Shown here: one piece after another, positions 1 through 7,278 of the stretch
Position numbering within the stretch: the first letter of the stretch is position 1
Layout: each line of letters starts with the position of its first letter
Source of the DNA: Acidobacteriaceae bacterium
GTDB lineage: Bacteria; Acidobacteriota; Terriglobia; Terriglobales; Acidobacteriaceae
NCBI GenBank assembly: GCA_003139975.1
Contig: PLHN01000115.1
Span: 226 to 10,580 of the forward strand
Direction of reading: 5' to 3'
Length of the DNA: 10,355 bases
Notes under the pieces: model-generated
What the model was told of the DNA's origin: nothing
The model's input: only the letters and a program-made list of their open reading frames with translations
The model's database searches: none
Program-made: the position numbers and the translations under genes

Positions 1-149
1 CCGCCGCGCCTGCACCTTCGCGCGGTTGCCTCACGCATTCCGGGTTTTTGTGTGGCGAAGCGAAGAGGCGGAGCAACCTTCATATTGCCTGGGCACGGCA
101 TCATGCAGCTTGACCACGCCGTCCCCGCTGCGACGCTGCCCGGCGCCAC
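1..149. other. Left-edge region downstream of the phosphofructokinase gene, no gene supported
   Basis: This stretch lies beyond the stop codon of the minus-strand phosphofructokinase gene. Plus frame 1 is open from the window edge to a TAG at 151-153, about 50 codons, but the peptide is Arg/Pro/Ala-rich with no motif I recognise, so it may be chance in GC-rich DNA or the tail of a gene entering from the left. A weak inverted pair (GGTTGC at 24-29, GCAACC at 73-78) is too far apart to call a terminator. Confidence 0.3.
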
Positions 150-1361
150 TTAGGAAAGATCGCTAGTCATGATGAAGAGCGGCTTCATCTCGAAGCTCTT
201 GTAGTGGGGCCGCAGCCGTTCGGTGTTGTAGTGTTCTTTCACGTTTACCAGTTTCTTTGAGGCGGTCACCGCGTCGATCGGCATGTTATCGTAGCGGCCG
301 TTCTTGAGCACAACCAGTCTGCCGTGGACCTTGCTAAGAATCAAGTCGAGCGCTAAATTGCCGTAGGCCATCGGGACGATCGAGTCGATCGCGTCGGGAT
401 CGCCTCCGCGGACCAGATAGCCCAGCTTCTGGCTGATGCAGTGGATGAGCTTGCCGTTGTTGTATTTTGGCGAAAGCTCCTGCAGCTTTTCCGAGACCAT
501 ATCGCCGATGCCGCCGAGTTTCTTATGGCCGAAGGCATCCGTCGTCTCCTTCTCGAAGATCCTCTCTCCGCCTTCGAACATCGCTCCTTCCGACAGCAGC
601 ACGACAGAATACCGGCTCGGGTTCTTGCGCCGGTCGGCGACCAGCAATTCCGTCAAGCGCTCGATATCGAACTTATGCTCGGGGATGACGCAGCGGTTGG
701 CTGCCCCCGCCATGGTCGGCAGCATGGCCGTGAAGCCGGCATAACGGCCGAACACCTCCAGCACCAAAAAGCGTTCGTGCGAACCTGCCGAAGTCCGCAG
801 GCTGTTGGTCAAGTGAATCGTTCGCGTCACGCAGGTGCTGAATCCGATGCAGTAATCGGTTCCCGGAACATCGTTATCCATGGTCTTGGGAATCCCCACC
901 ACCTTCACGCCTTCCTGATACAGGCGCACGCCATAGCTCAGCGTGTCATCGCCGCCGATCGGGATCAAATAGTCAATCCCGAGCCAGTCAAGATTCTTGA
1001 GCACGTCCGGCGTCAGGTCGTTGACCTCGGCCTGGTAGGCCGCGCCCTCCAGGTGAGCAGGCAGGTGCGATTTCTTTACCTTCGCCGGATTCGTGCGCGA
1101 TGTATGCAGGAAGGTTCCGCCGGTCCGGCCAGCCCGGTTCACGAGCTCCTCGGAGAGGGTCTGGAAATTGCCGCTGTTGTCGTAGTCCTTTTCGCGGACG
1201 ATGTCGACCAGGCCCGCCCATCCGCGTCGCAGGCCGATCACCTTGTAGCCCTCCCGCAGCGCCCTGATTGTGACCGCGCGGATCGCCGGGTTCAACCCCG
1301 GCACATCGCCGCCCCCTGTGAGAATTCCGATTACGCCTTTTGTAGTATTGATATTAGACAT
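150..1361 (-). CDS. 6-phosphofructokinase, pyrophosphate-dependent type (signature-based)
   Basis: The 403-aa cytoplasmic enzyme phosphorylates fructose 6-phosphate to fructose 1,6-bisphosphate in glycolysis. An N-terminal glycine-rich loop (TGGGDVPGLN, residues 15-24) is followed by GGDDT (136-140) and PKTMDND (158-164), with the catalytic Asp in the latter at 162. In E. coli PfkA the equivalent motifs are GGDGS and PGTIDND. Asp replacing Gly104 and Lys replacing Gly124 are the recognised marks of PPi-using enzymes, so I infer PPi rather than ATP as phosphoryl donor, which would make the step reversible. The length fits the longer PFK subfamilies rather than the roughly 320-aa E. coli type. 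Start: ATG at 1359-1361 preceded by AGGA. It stands alone, divergent from the GloVer protein gene. The family call is firm; the donor is inferred from two residues and could be mixed. Confidence 0.93.
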   Translation of the reverse strand: MSNINTTKGVIGILTGGGDVPGLNPAIRAVTIRALREGYKVIGLRRGWAGLVDIVREKDYDNSGNFQTLSEELVNRAGRTGGTFLHTSRTNPAKVKKSHLPAHLEGAAYQAEVNDLTPDVLKNLDWLGIDYLIPIGGDDTLSYGVRLYQEGVKVVGIPKTMDNDVPGTDYCIGFSTCVTRTIHLTNSLRTSAGSHERFLVLEVFGRYAGFTAMLPTMAGAANRCVIPEHKFDIERLTELLVADRRKNPSRYSVVLLSEGAMFEGGERIFEKETTDAFGHKKLGGIGDMVSEKLQELSPKYNNGKLIHCISQKLGYLVRGGDPDAIDSIVPMAYGNLALDLILSKVHGRLVVLKNGRYDNMPIDAVTASKKLVNVKEHYNTERLRPHYKSFEMKPLFIMTSDLS

Positions 1362-1467
1362 GGTCGATCCTATGGCCTTCTCTCATACACTACACCAGGT
1401 TACGCCACCCGTGAACGGCCGCAGCGTGTTATTCGGCTGAGTCGGATTTCAGCGTCGGACCGGGGAC

Positions 1468-1504
1468 GGGTGGCCCTTTCAAGCCTTCGGTTGGCTTTAA
1501 GTGG
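1468..1504 (+). repeat. REP-like palindrome, degenerate copy
   Basis: A foot GGGTGG (1468-1473) is followed by arm CCCTTTCAAGCC (1474-1485), a 7-nt loop TTCGGTT and arm GGCTTTAAGTGG (1493-1504). Nine of twelve positions are Watson-Crick pairs, one is a wobble and two are mismatches. The arms and the sequence after them resemble the element at 6576-6606, and the foot and loop length match the palindromes near the RAYT gene. Confidence 0.7.
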
Positions 1505-1651
1505 ACCAGTACAACTGCTGAAAAGAGCCGGGTACGATCTCCCGATGAGCGGCAGCAAAAACGAAACTCCCAATCTCACTCTAAGGTCGTAAATGGCGCG
1601 ACGGCAAAATGGAGCGCCCGCCGTCGGCGGCCAATCACATGCAGCGGTGAC

Positions 1652-1675
1652 GCAGGCCATTGCACTCGGGCCTGC
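1652..1675. repeat. Short perfect hairpin upstream of the GloVer gene
   Basis: GCAGGCC (1652-1658) and GGCCTGC (1669-1675) form a perfect 7-bp stem with a 10-nt loop, about 100 bp before the GloVer start codon. No T-run follows on either strand, so this is not a typical intrinsic terminator. It could be an operator, a leader structure or chance. Confidence 0.4.
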
Positions 1676-1775
1676 CTAAGAAGATACTGCTCCCGGCCTT
1701 CGATTGCCGCGAAAGTGCTTGCCGGTTGCCGAGTTACGCCTGTTCGTCTAAGGGAAGCTTAATTGGAAGGAAGTT

Positions 1776-3656
1776 ATGAACAATCCAATGCAACATCGGA
1801 GTTGGCTTCGTGGAACACACGCACGCGCGGCCAGCACCGCGCGGCCGTTGATCGTTCTGCTGGTACTCGTAGCCGCCGCCCTACCCGCCCAGGCGCAGGG
1901 TTACGCTGAGGCTGTGCTGCATTCTTTTACCGGCGGGACTGATGGCGCGTTGCCCTACTCCGGTTTGGTTCTCGACGCACAGGGCAACATGTACGGAACA
2001 ACCGCTACTGGTGGAAATCTTGCTGATTGCAGTGGGAACGGCTGCGGGACAGTGTTCATGATGGATCCGCTGGGCAATGAGACCGTGCTCTACACCTTCA
2101 CCGGTTCGTATGGCGGATCCTCCGTTTTAGTGTTGGACCCACAGGGCAACTTATATGGCACTACTGCTAGCGGCGGCACTTATGATTTCGGAACGGTGTT
2201 CAAAGTGGATGCGGGGAACCAGACAACGCTCTACAACTTTACCGGGGCGAAGGGAGACGGCATAACTCCCATCGGAGGCTTAGTACCGGATGGGCTGGGC
2301 AACTTCTACGGTACTACCGATGCAGGTGGAATTCGTACCCAATGCAGTGGAAGCGGTTGTGGAACGGTCTTCAGGGTGGACGCGGAGGGGAACGAGCAAG
2401 TCCTTTACAGCTTCGTTGGCATCAACCCCTACAAGGCGGACGGCTCAGAACCGAAGGCAGGTCTGGTGCTGGACGCGCTCGGCAACTTATATGGCACCAC
2501 CGCCGGGGGTGGAAATAGAGCGTGCGGTGTTGGCGTTACCAATTATGGCGGCTGTGGGACTGTATTTAAGTTGGACGCAACCGGCAATGAGACGGTGCTA
2601 TACGCTTTCACCGGCGGAGCGGACGGCGAAAATCCCGCGGCAGGTTTGGTGATGGATGCACAGGGCAACCTCTATGGCGCGGCAAATGGCGGCGCCGCAG
2701 GTGGCGGGACGGTGTTCAAGTTGGATACAACCGGGCAGCTGACCGTGCTGCACAGCTTCCCAGAGAAGGCTTGGGATGGCACAGGACCCGGCGGGTTGGT
2801 GTTGGATGCGCAGGGCAACCTTTATGGCACGACGATCGAGGGCGGAATCCACAGCAGCGGAACAGTATTCAAACTGGATTCGACTGGGAAGGAGACCGTG
2901 TTGCACATCTTCGCCACGGCCGCGGGGGACGGATCGCTACCGAGCGGTGGCCTGGTGCTGGACGCCGAGGGCAACCTTTATGGCACCACGGAGGGGGGCG
3001 GCACACGCCACAACAACTCCTCCGGCGGAACCGTGTTCAAGCTGAAGCCTGCGCCCCCGACGACCACCACCCTTACCTCTTCGCGGAACCCGTTGATGTA
3101 TGGCAATGCCCTGACCTTCTCGGCTACGGTAACTTCACCTGCGGGTGGCATACCGACTGGTCAGGTCTATTTCTATGATAGTAATTTCGCTGGCGGCACG
3201 GCGCCAATGTTCGCGATCGCGCTCAATAGCAGCGGCCTTGCGCGGTTCAAGACGCCGGGATGGCCACTTGGTTCGAACAGCGTTACCGCGATTTATGTAG
3301 GCGATTCCAACTACAGCAGCAGCATATCGGCGCCGTTCGTTCAGGTCGTGGAGGTGGCGACCACCATTGCTCTTACGTCTTCGCAGAACCCGTCTGTCTA
3401 TGGGCAAGCGGTAACCTTTACGGCGGATGTCGGGTCCACTCTCCGCCGCCCGCCTCCAGATGGAGAAACCGTCACCTTCATGAACGGCAAGAAAATACTG
3501 GGGACCGGCTCATTGAGTAGTGGCACGGCCACCTTTATTACTTCCACGCTCAAGGTTGGTACAACCGCAGTCACGGCAGTGTACGGCGGTGACGGGGACT
3601 TCGCTGGCAAGAAATCGAATGCGATCAAGCAGGTCGTGGAGAAGTCGGAACAGTGA
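1776..3656 (+). CDS. Secreted GloVer tandem-repeat protein with two C-terminal Ig-like domains
   Basis: The 626-aa product starts with an export signal: basic residues, a hydrophobic run at about 24-36 and a likely cleavage site after AQA near residue 40. Seven repeats follow, each with a G-L-V-x-D-x-x-G-N-x-Y-G core near residues 63, 117, 168, 229, 290, 340 and 392, then GTVFK-type and ETVLYxF-type segments. This is the GloVer repeat of NCBI's 'choice-of-anchor tandem repeat GloVer-containing protein' group (TIGR03803). Residues about 430-527 and 529-622 are two Ig-like domains, each opening with TLTSSxNP or ALTSSxNP and then YG. No LPXTG, PEP-CTERM or other anchor is visible at the C-terminus (VEKSEQ). 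Start: ATG with GGAAGG five nt upstream. Location should be cell surface or extracellular. Molecular function is unknown; surface structure or adhesion is a guess. Confidence 0.9.
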   Translation: MNNPMQHRSWLRGTHARAASTARPLIVLLVLVAAALPAQAQGYAEAVLHSFTGGTDGALPYSGLVLDAQGNMYGTTATGGNLADCSGNGCGTVFMMDPLGNETVLYTFTGSYGGSSVLVLDPQGNLYGTTASGGTYDFGTVFKVDAGNQTTLYNFTGAKGDGITPIGGLVPDGLGNFYGTTDAGGIRTQCSGSGCGTVFRVDAEGNEQVLYSFVGINPYKADGSEPKAGLVLDALGNLYGTTAGGGNRACGVGVTNYGGCGTVFKLDATGNETVLYAFTGGADGENPAAGLVMDAQGNLYGAANGGAAGGGTVFKLDTTGQLTVLHSFPEKAWDGTGPGGLVLDAQGNLYGTTIEGGIHSSGTVFKLDSTGKETVLHIFATAAGDGSLPSGGLVLDAEGNLYGTTEGGGTRHNNSSGGTVFKLKPAPPTTTTLTSSRNPLMYGNALTFSATVTSPAGGIPTGQVYFYDSNFAGGTAPMFAIALNSSGLARFKTPGWPLGSNSVTAIYVGDSNYSSSISAPFVQVVEVATTIALTSSQNPSVYGQAVTFTADVGSTLRRPPPDGETVTFMNGKKILGTGSLSSGTATFITSTLKVGTTAVTAVYGGDGDFAGKKSNAIKQVVEKSEQ

Positions 3657-4039
3657 TGGCGTTGGAGCACCGTCTAAGTGCAACGAGGAAATACTGTGGT
3701 AGCCGCACCAGAACAAAAGAGGCAAGTTAGGGTTAAACTTGTTTGCTGTATCTACGCTCCAAGAGTCTTCTTCAAGCGCAAGGAGACCTCTGTCTCCTGC
3801 TGATTCTTACTTATCATGGATGCCCTCGGTTTTTTTGTCCGAAAAGTGCTTTCAACAGCCACGCCTGATAACGTCTACGCCGTAGGGACTACCTGTTTGG
3901 CCTAACCCCCGAGTCTAGGTCGCAGGGCTAGAACAGTTGGGCGATTGCAAAGAACCGCTAAAAGCATCAGAGTGTGACCCGGCACCAATTTCGCCGACCC
4001 TCCCCGCCCGCGCGGCCTTGGCGGCCAGGAGGATTACCC
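3657..4039. other. Intergenic region, no gene supported
   Basis: The 383 bp between the GloVer gene and the exported CxxC protein gene contain a compact hairpin (3781-3798), a T7 run near 3830 and a CTACG/CGTAG dyad near 3875. Reading frames crossing it are short and lack ribosome-binding sites. The second half presumably carries the promoter of the downstream pair, but I see no convincing -35/-10 boxes. Confidence 0.4.
3781..3798 (+). terminator. Candidate hairpin terminator after the GloVer gene
   Basis: AGGAGAC (3781-3787) pairs perfectly with GTCTCCT (3792-3798) around a CTCT loop, about 125 nt after the GloVer stop codon. Downstream is T-rich but has no true U-tract right after the stem, so the terminator role is tentative. 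Confidence 0.4.
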
Positions 4040-4594
4040 ATGAACAGGGCGGGATGGTTTCTTTGTGTGGTTGTGGCGAGTGCTCTTATCTTCTCCGGAA
4101 GTGCCCTGGCCCAGGGTGACGCAAGCTATTACTTTGTCACCTATTTTTCCAACAATGTATCCGGAGCGCCGGATGCCACCGTGCGCATCACCAATGACGG
4201 TTACGACGGCTATACCTTATACCCGTTCTTTTCTGTGTTCGACGACAGCCAGGAACTGCAGGCGTGCGGGTATTGCGCGATTAGTCCAGACGGCCTTCTG
4301 TCGGAAGACGTGAAAACCGAACTCACCAATAACCCCTTGACCGGCAAGATCCCGTCTCGCGGTGTTATCAAGGTGTTCGAGTTCTATCAGGAGTCGGGGC
4401 TGCACGGATGGGCGACCCACATCCAGCGCGCAAACCCTGCGTCTGGCGCTTATACCACGACCGAAGCCGCACTCACTGACTCGAATCTCTCGTTTGACGA
4501 ATGGGAATCGTTGTTAAACCTGTGCTACTACACCCAGCAGCTCGGCTCGGGCCAGGGAACAATCACCTGCACAGCGGAAGATCGCGACTTTTGA
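4040..4594 (+). CDS. Small exported CxxC protein, acidobacterial type, function unknown
   Basis: The start is ATG at 4040 because AGGAGG (4027-4032) lies 7 nt upstream and the first 24 residues then form a clean signal peptide (hydrophobic core 6-19, cleavage near SALA). The same frame opens at 3974, but that would bury the signal peptide behind 22 residues. The 184-aa product has a beta-rich-looking N-terminal half with DATVRITNDG (45-54), then CGYC (76-79), SPDGLL and LTNNPLTG, and two further cysteines (162, 177). From memory, exported proteins with a similar layout (VFD, then a cysteine cluster, SPDGLL, NPLTG, GVIK) recur in Acidobacteriota; I know no function for them. It lies 54 bp before the di-heme cytochrome gene on the same strand, suggesting co-expression. 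CGYC lacks the following His needed for heme c, so it is more likely a disulfide or metal site. Confidence 0.82.
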   Translation: MNRAGWFLCVVVASALIFSGSALAQGDASYYFVTYFSNNVSGAPDATVRITNDGYDGYTLYPFFSVFDDSQELQACGYCAISPDGLLSEDVKTELTNNPLTGKIPSRGVIKVFEFYQESGLHGWATHIQRANPASGAYTTTEAALTDSNLSFDEWESLLNLCYYTQQLGSGQGTITCTAEDRDF

Positions 4595-4648
4595 TCGGCC
4601 TCAGGGGGACAATTTAGTCAACGTCATTAGAAATTGAGGTAGACGAAC

Positions 4649-6526
4649 ATGACCAAAAGTAAAGCTGCCGCCACTCTGTTGTCAGTTGTTTGTCTGTTGC
4701 TGATCGCTTTCCGCGTTAGCAGCCCGGAATTCGCTCACGCTCAGGGCTCGGGCACGGCGACCTTGCTGCTTCAAATTCTCTCTGGCACAACCCCAGCCAG
4801 TATTCCCACTCCCCTGTCCTTCCAAAACGCGACGGGCACAATTACCAGCTATCAACCCAACGGAGCGACCACCACCAGCAATAACGGCTTCTTTTCGCCC
4901 CTGGGCTCAAACGGCCGCACCTGCTTCACTTGTCACCAACCACAAGACGGCTGGGCTCTCACTCCCCAGTCGGTGCAGACCACATACAATCTTACTCATG
5001 GGAACACTCCCCTATTTCAGGCCATCGATTCTGCTGTATGCCCGAGCGATCCTCGCGCCACGTCAACGAATCCGATGGAGTTCGCCCTCTCGCACGCGCA
5101 AGTGCTCACCAAAGCGAACTTTCGCATCGGCGTGACCTTGCCCGCCAAAGCGAACCAGCAGTGGGCGAAGCTCACCGTTTCCTACGATCCGCTTGGGTGT
5201 GAGAACGACGCAAAATACGGCTTGCCCGCGAACCAGGTATCCGTTTACCGCCGCGTATTGCCCGCCGCCAATGTCGGCTTCCTGGATCCGATGGGGCCAC
5301 TGGGGATCAGCCCCGATCTTGGCTTTTTCCCCTGTAAATCCGGCGGCTTCTGCTTAGGGGCATCCCCGGCACAGAACAACGTTAATACTGCACCTACGGA
5401 CTCGGCGACGGTGGGAGGATTCGCCATCATGTGGGACGCGCGTGAACCCAGCCTGGAGACGCAGTTCATCGATGCCAATTCCTTTCATGCCCAGGCCACT
5501 CCACTGCAAATGAATCAGCTGGAAGGAACGCTCGCCAACCCAGTCCCCGCCACCTGTCTGGGCGTGAACTTTAATTCTCCAGATCCAATTCCCGCAGCCT
5601 GCCTGGCGGCACTGAATGCCCCTGAAAACTGTCCCCCTGCAAATCCAAGCAACGCAACATCGCCGGTCTGCCAGGCTGTAGCGTTTCAGTCCAACATATT
5701 CGCCGCGCAGAGCTCTTCCAGCGCGGGAGACCTCACGGGCAGCGACGGCAGCGGGGCAACAGGTGGCCCCGTCAATCTGTTTGGTTTTCTCTCGCCGACG
5801 GCAAGCCTTGTGGAACAGCAGCCCAATCCTCCCACGCCCAACCTGGTTCTCAGCCGCGGGTTGTCGGAGTTCTCTCTGTATAACAGCTTTAACGGCACCG
5901 GCAGTGTCGCTGCTCTGCGCGCGTCGATTCAACGTGGACAGAACATCTTCAACACCCGCCAGTTCGTCATCGCCGGCATAGCCGGATTCAGCGATATCCC
6001 TGGGGCCGGCCGAGGCACTCCGGCAACCGGCGGCAAGCTTACTGGAACCTGCACCAATTGCCACAACGTGGTGAATGTGGGAGACGACGCCGGCATGGAA
6101 GGAATGCGCACGGGCATCGGAGACAATTTCTGCCAGCATGCCACTTTCTTGACGGCAAACCCCACGACGAATCCCGCACCCGTAGCGCCTTGCGGTACGT
6201 CGTTGCCGCCCTCGCAAGACCTGCCGCTGTTCACCTTCTATTGCCCCAAGGGCTCAATTGAGTACTTCAGCAATCCCGACCCCACCAACACCTACGACGT
6301 CTATCAAACCACCGATCCAGGTCTTGGTGCCATCACTGGCCAATGTAACGATTTGGGTAAGATGAAGAGACCGGTTCTCCGCGGAGTGGCGGCACGGGCC
6401 CCCTATTTCCACGGCGGCAACGCAGCCACTTTGACGGCTCTGGTCCAGTTCTATAATGTCCGGTTTAACATCGGTCTCAGCCCACAAGATGTGACCGATC
6501 TCGTGAATTTCCTGAATTCGCTGTAG
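4649..6526 (+). CDS. Exported di-heme cytochrome c, CcpA/MauG-like C-terminal part, with long Cys-rich insertion
   Basis: The 625-aa protein begins with a signal peptide (hydrophobic 8-21, cleavage near AHA-QG), placing it in the periplasm or outside. Two heme c sites are visible: CFTCH (92-96) and CTNCH (468-472). The C-terminal stretch KMKRPVLRGVAARAPYFHGG (571-590), then TLTALVQFYN and a closing DLVNFLNSL, matches the second-heme region of bacterial di-heme cytochrome c peroxidase/MauG proteins. The hemes are about 376 residues apart, far more than the roughly 150 usual in that family. The rest of the mature chain holds twelve non-heme cysteines (131, 184, 229, 235, 303, 318, 328, 341, 495, 515, 532, 566), suggesting disulfides. 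Start: ATG with GAGG 9 nt upstream. It follows the CxxC protein gene. Peroxidase activity is not established; electron transfer or oxidation of an unknown substrate is equally possible. Confidence 0.9.
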   Translation: MTKSKAAATLLSVVCLLLIAFRVSSPEFAHAQGSGTATLLLQILSGTTPASIPTPLSFQNATGTITSYQPNGATTTSNNGFFSPLGSNGRTCFTCHQPQDGWALTPQSVQTTYNLTHGNTPLFQAIDSAVCPSDPRATSTNPMEFALSHAQVLTKANFRIGVTLPAKANQQWAKLTVSYDPLGCENDAKYGLPANQVSVYRRVLPAANVGFLDPMGPLGISPDLGFFPCKSGGFCLGASPAQNNVNTAPTDSATVGGFAIMWDAREPSLETQFIDANSFHAQATPLQMNQLEGTLANPVPATCLGVNFNSPDPIPAACLAALNAPENCPPANPSNATSPVCQAVAFQSNIFAAQSSSSAGDLTGSDGSGATGGPVNLFGFLSPTASLVEQQPNPPTPNLVLSRGLSEFSLYNSFNGTGSVAALRASIQRGQNIFNTRQFVIAGIAGFSDIPGAGRGTPATGGKLTGTCTNCHNVVNVGDDAGMEGMRTGIGDNFCQHATFLTANPTTNPAPVAPCGTSLPPSQDLPLFTFYCPKGSIEYFSNPDPTNTYDVYQTTDPGLGAITGQCNDLGKMKRPVLRGVAARAPYFHGGNAATLTALVQFYNVRFNIGLSPQDVTDLVNFLNSL

Positions 6527-6550
6527 CGCACTGAAAGACCCAAGGCGCAA

Positions 6551-6566
6551 GTCGCGGATACGCGAC
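6551..6566. repeat. GATA-tetraloop hairpin at convergent gene ends
   Basis: GTCGCG (6551-6556) pairs perfectly with CGCGAC (6561-6566) around the loop GATA, 24 nt after the cytochrome stop codon. It sits directly before the REP-like palindrome at 6576. No U-tract follows on the plus strand. A termination or mRNA end-protection role is possible. Confidence 0.5.
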
Positions 6567-6575
6567 GTCGCCCGG

Positions 6576-6606
6576 CCCACTCAAGCCTTCCGTCGGCTTC
6601 AGTGGG
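6576..6606. repeat. REP-like palindrome between convergent genes
   Basis: Arms CCCACTCAAGCC (6576-6587) and GGCTTCAGTGGG (6595-6606) pair at 11 of 12 positions around a 7-nt loop TTCCGTC. The downstream flank (AGCAGTGCAAC) resembles that of the copy at 1474-1504 (ACCAGTACAAC), so the two are dispersed copies of one element about 60 bp long. It lies between the stops of the cytochrome gene (6526) and the secreted OB-fold-like gene (6688), a classic REP location, and may end transcripts from both sides. Confidence 0.8.
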
Positions 6607-6687
6607 AGCAGTGCAACGGCGGCACAGGCAGCCCGGACGCATACTCGCGATGATCGCAGCACAAACGGAAGTCAAACTCCCCTCCCG

Positions 6688-7092
6688 TTACTTGCTGCAA
6701 GTCTCGCTGACCATTTTCAGGCTGGACACCTGCAAGTCATTGTGCTGCCTGCCCCCGATTTCTTTCTTTTCACTAGGCTGGCTTTCTTGCTCTTGTTGTG
6801 GCGATCTCTTGGCCAGAGCGCCGGTCACGGTAACCGTATGACCCACATGATCGGCAAGGGAAACTTCCTTGCCCGAGTAAAGCTCCCAATGCTTGTTGTC
6901 CGCTCCGATGATAAAAAATCCGGCCGGTTCAACGCCCTTTTGCAGGCAACCGGTCACAGTCTGCTCCGGTGCAGCCTGCATCTTCTCGTTGGCATTGGCC
7001 ATTTGTGGTGCGGCATAAAGCACCGCCGCATTCAGGCCCACAAAAAGAACGAGAACCGCACATGCGAAGAGTTTCGCGAGTTTCCGAATCAT
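6688..7092 (-). CDS. Small secreted protein of the 'TVTGCLQ' OB-fold-like type, function unknown
   Basis: The chosen ATG (7090-7092) is preceded by AAGGAG and gives a 134-aa product with a clean signal peptide (hydrophobic 8-24, cleavage near LYA-AP). A GTG 27 nt further upstream is less likely. The mature chain has TVTGCLQKG (45-53), a central FFIIGADNKHWEL strand region and HVGHTVTVTG (82-91), which together look like a small beta barrel as in periplasmic OB-fold domains. A charged Gln/Glu/Lys linker (98-111) precedes the end SSLKMVSETC. Cysteines 49 and 132 could form a disulfide. Its start overlaps the stop of the zinc-ribbon gene by ATGA, so it is the last gene of a three-gene operon and probably translated by coupling. 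The fold is my reading of the pattern; no ligand or function is known to me. Confidence 0.8.
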   Translation of the reverse strand: MIRKLAKLFACAVLVLFVGLNAAVLYAAPQMANANEKMQAAPEQTVTGCLQKGVEPAGFFIIGADNKHWELYSGKEVSLADHVGHTVTVTGALAKRSPQQEQESQPSEKKEIGGRQHNDLQVSSLKMVSETCSK

Positions 7093-7268
7093 GGTTTGTT
7101 TTCTCCTTGGAGAGTGCACGCGGCTGATTCTTTTCCGTGCCCTGCCGCCGCTTCAATCCTTGCGCTATGGATGACCTCCATCGGACCCTCGAATCCTGTG
7201 CAGACGTGCCCGGGGTTCGCGCCGCATCGTGGACAAATCAATGTCATCGGGTTGGTGGGGCGGTTCAC
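7089..7268 (-). CDS. Short zinc-ribbon protein (CxxC-x7-C-x10-H)
   Basis: This 59-aa gene is easily missed. I chose GTG at 7266-7268 because AAGGA (7274-7278) lies 5 nt upstream; that site begins directly after the TAA stop of the DUF2934 gene. An ATG seven codons later (7245-7247) has no ribosome-binding site. The product has C12-P-R-C15, C23 and H34-S-A-R37, the spacing of small zinc fingers of the pattern CPxCGAxPGxxC...HxxR seen in phage and bacterial DNA-binding proteins. Zinc binding is therefore likely; nucleic-acid binding is an inference. One further cysteine (residue 51) lies outside the motif. The stop overlaps the ATG of the secreted OB-fold-like gene (ATGA), so the three genes 7497 to 6688 form a tightly packed operon. 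Its role next to an exported protein is unclear. Confidence 0.75.
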   Translation of the reverse strand: MNRPTNPMTLICPRCGANPGHVCTGFEGPMEVIHSARIEAAAGHGKESAACTLQGENKP

Positions 7269-7278
7269 GATTGTCCTT

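Larger units (their letters stand above)
1362..1775. other. Divergent intergenic region carrying a REP-like palindrome and a second hairpin
   Basis: This 414-bp spacer separates the minus-strand phosphofructokinase gene and the plus-strand GloVer gene, so it should contain both promoters. On the minus strand a poor sigma-70-like pair (TTCACG, 17-nt spacer, TAGTGT) lies just upstream of the phosphofructokinase start; it matches consensus at only 4/6 and 3/6 positions. I see no convincing promoter for the plus-strand gene. The spacer also holds a REP-like palindrome (1468-1504) and a hairpin (1652-1675). Short ORFs crossing it read through the palindrome and are not credible genes. Confidence 0.5.

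Noticed and set aside
441..1592. Long 383-aa open frame on the plus strand opposite the phosphofructokinase gene
   Set aside because: It is antisense to a clearly conserved enzyme, is Arg/His/Ala-rich with no motif, and runs through the REP-like palindrome at 1474-1504; typical of shadow frames in GC-rich DNA.
1400..1660. 86-aa minus-strand frame in the divergent spacer
   Set aside because: Much of it is translation of the REP-like palindrome and its flanks (Cys-Thr-Gly-Pro-Leu-Lys and similar), a familiar source of false genes.
1960..3040. Regular DNA repetition (GGCAACxTxTATGGCAC and similar), at first glance array-like
   Set aside because: It is codon-level repetition of the GloVer protein repeats, with variable spacing and an unbroken frame; not a CRISPR array or satellite.
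3915..4000. Possible GEMM-type (cyclic di-GMP) riboswitch around the TTGCAAAG segment before the CxxC protein gene
   Set aside because: Only a GCAAAG-like core is visible; I could not lay out the paired stems of the consensus, so there is no support without a covariance search.
3974..4039. Upstream start for the exported CxxC protein
   Set aside because: It would place 22 Pro/Arg-rich residues before the signal peptide, while AGGAGG sits correctly before the ATG at 4040.
5354..6217. 287-aa minus-strand frame opposite the cytochrome gene
   Set aside because: Antisense to well-supported coding sequence including the second heme motif; composition is Arg/Gly/Ala-rich and no ribosome-binding site was evident.
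7093..7119. GTG start 27 nt upstream of the secreted OB-fold-like gene
   Set aside because: The ATG at 7092 has AAGGAG upstream and gives a normal signal peptide; the longer version would overlap the zinc-ribbon gene further.
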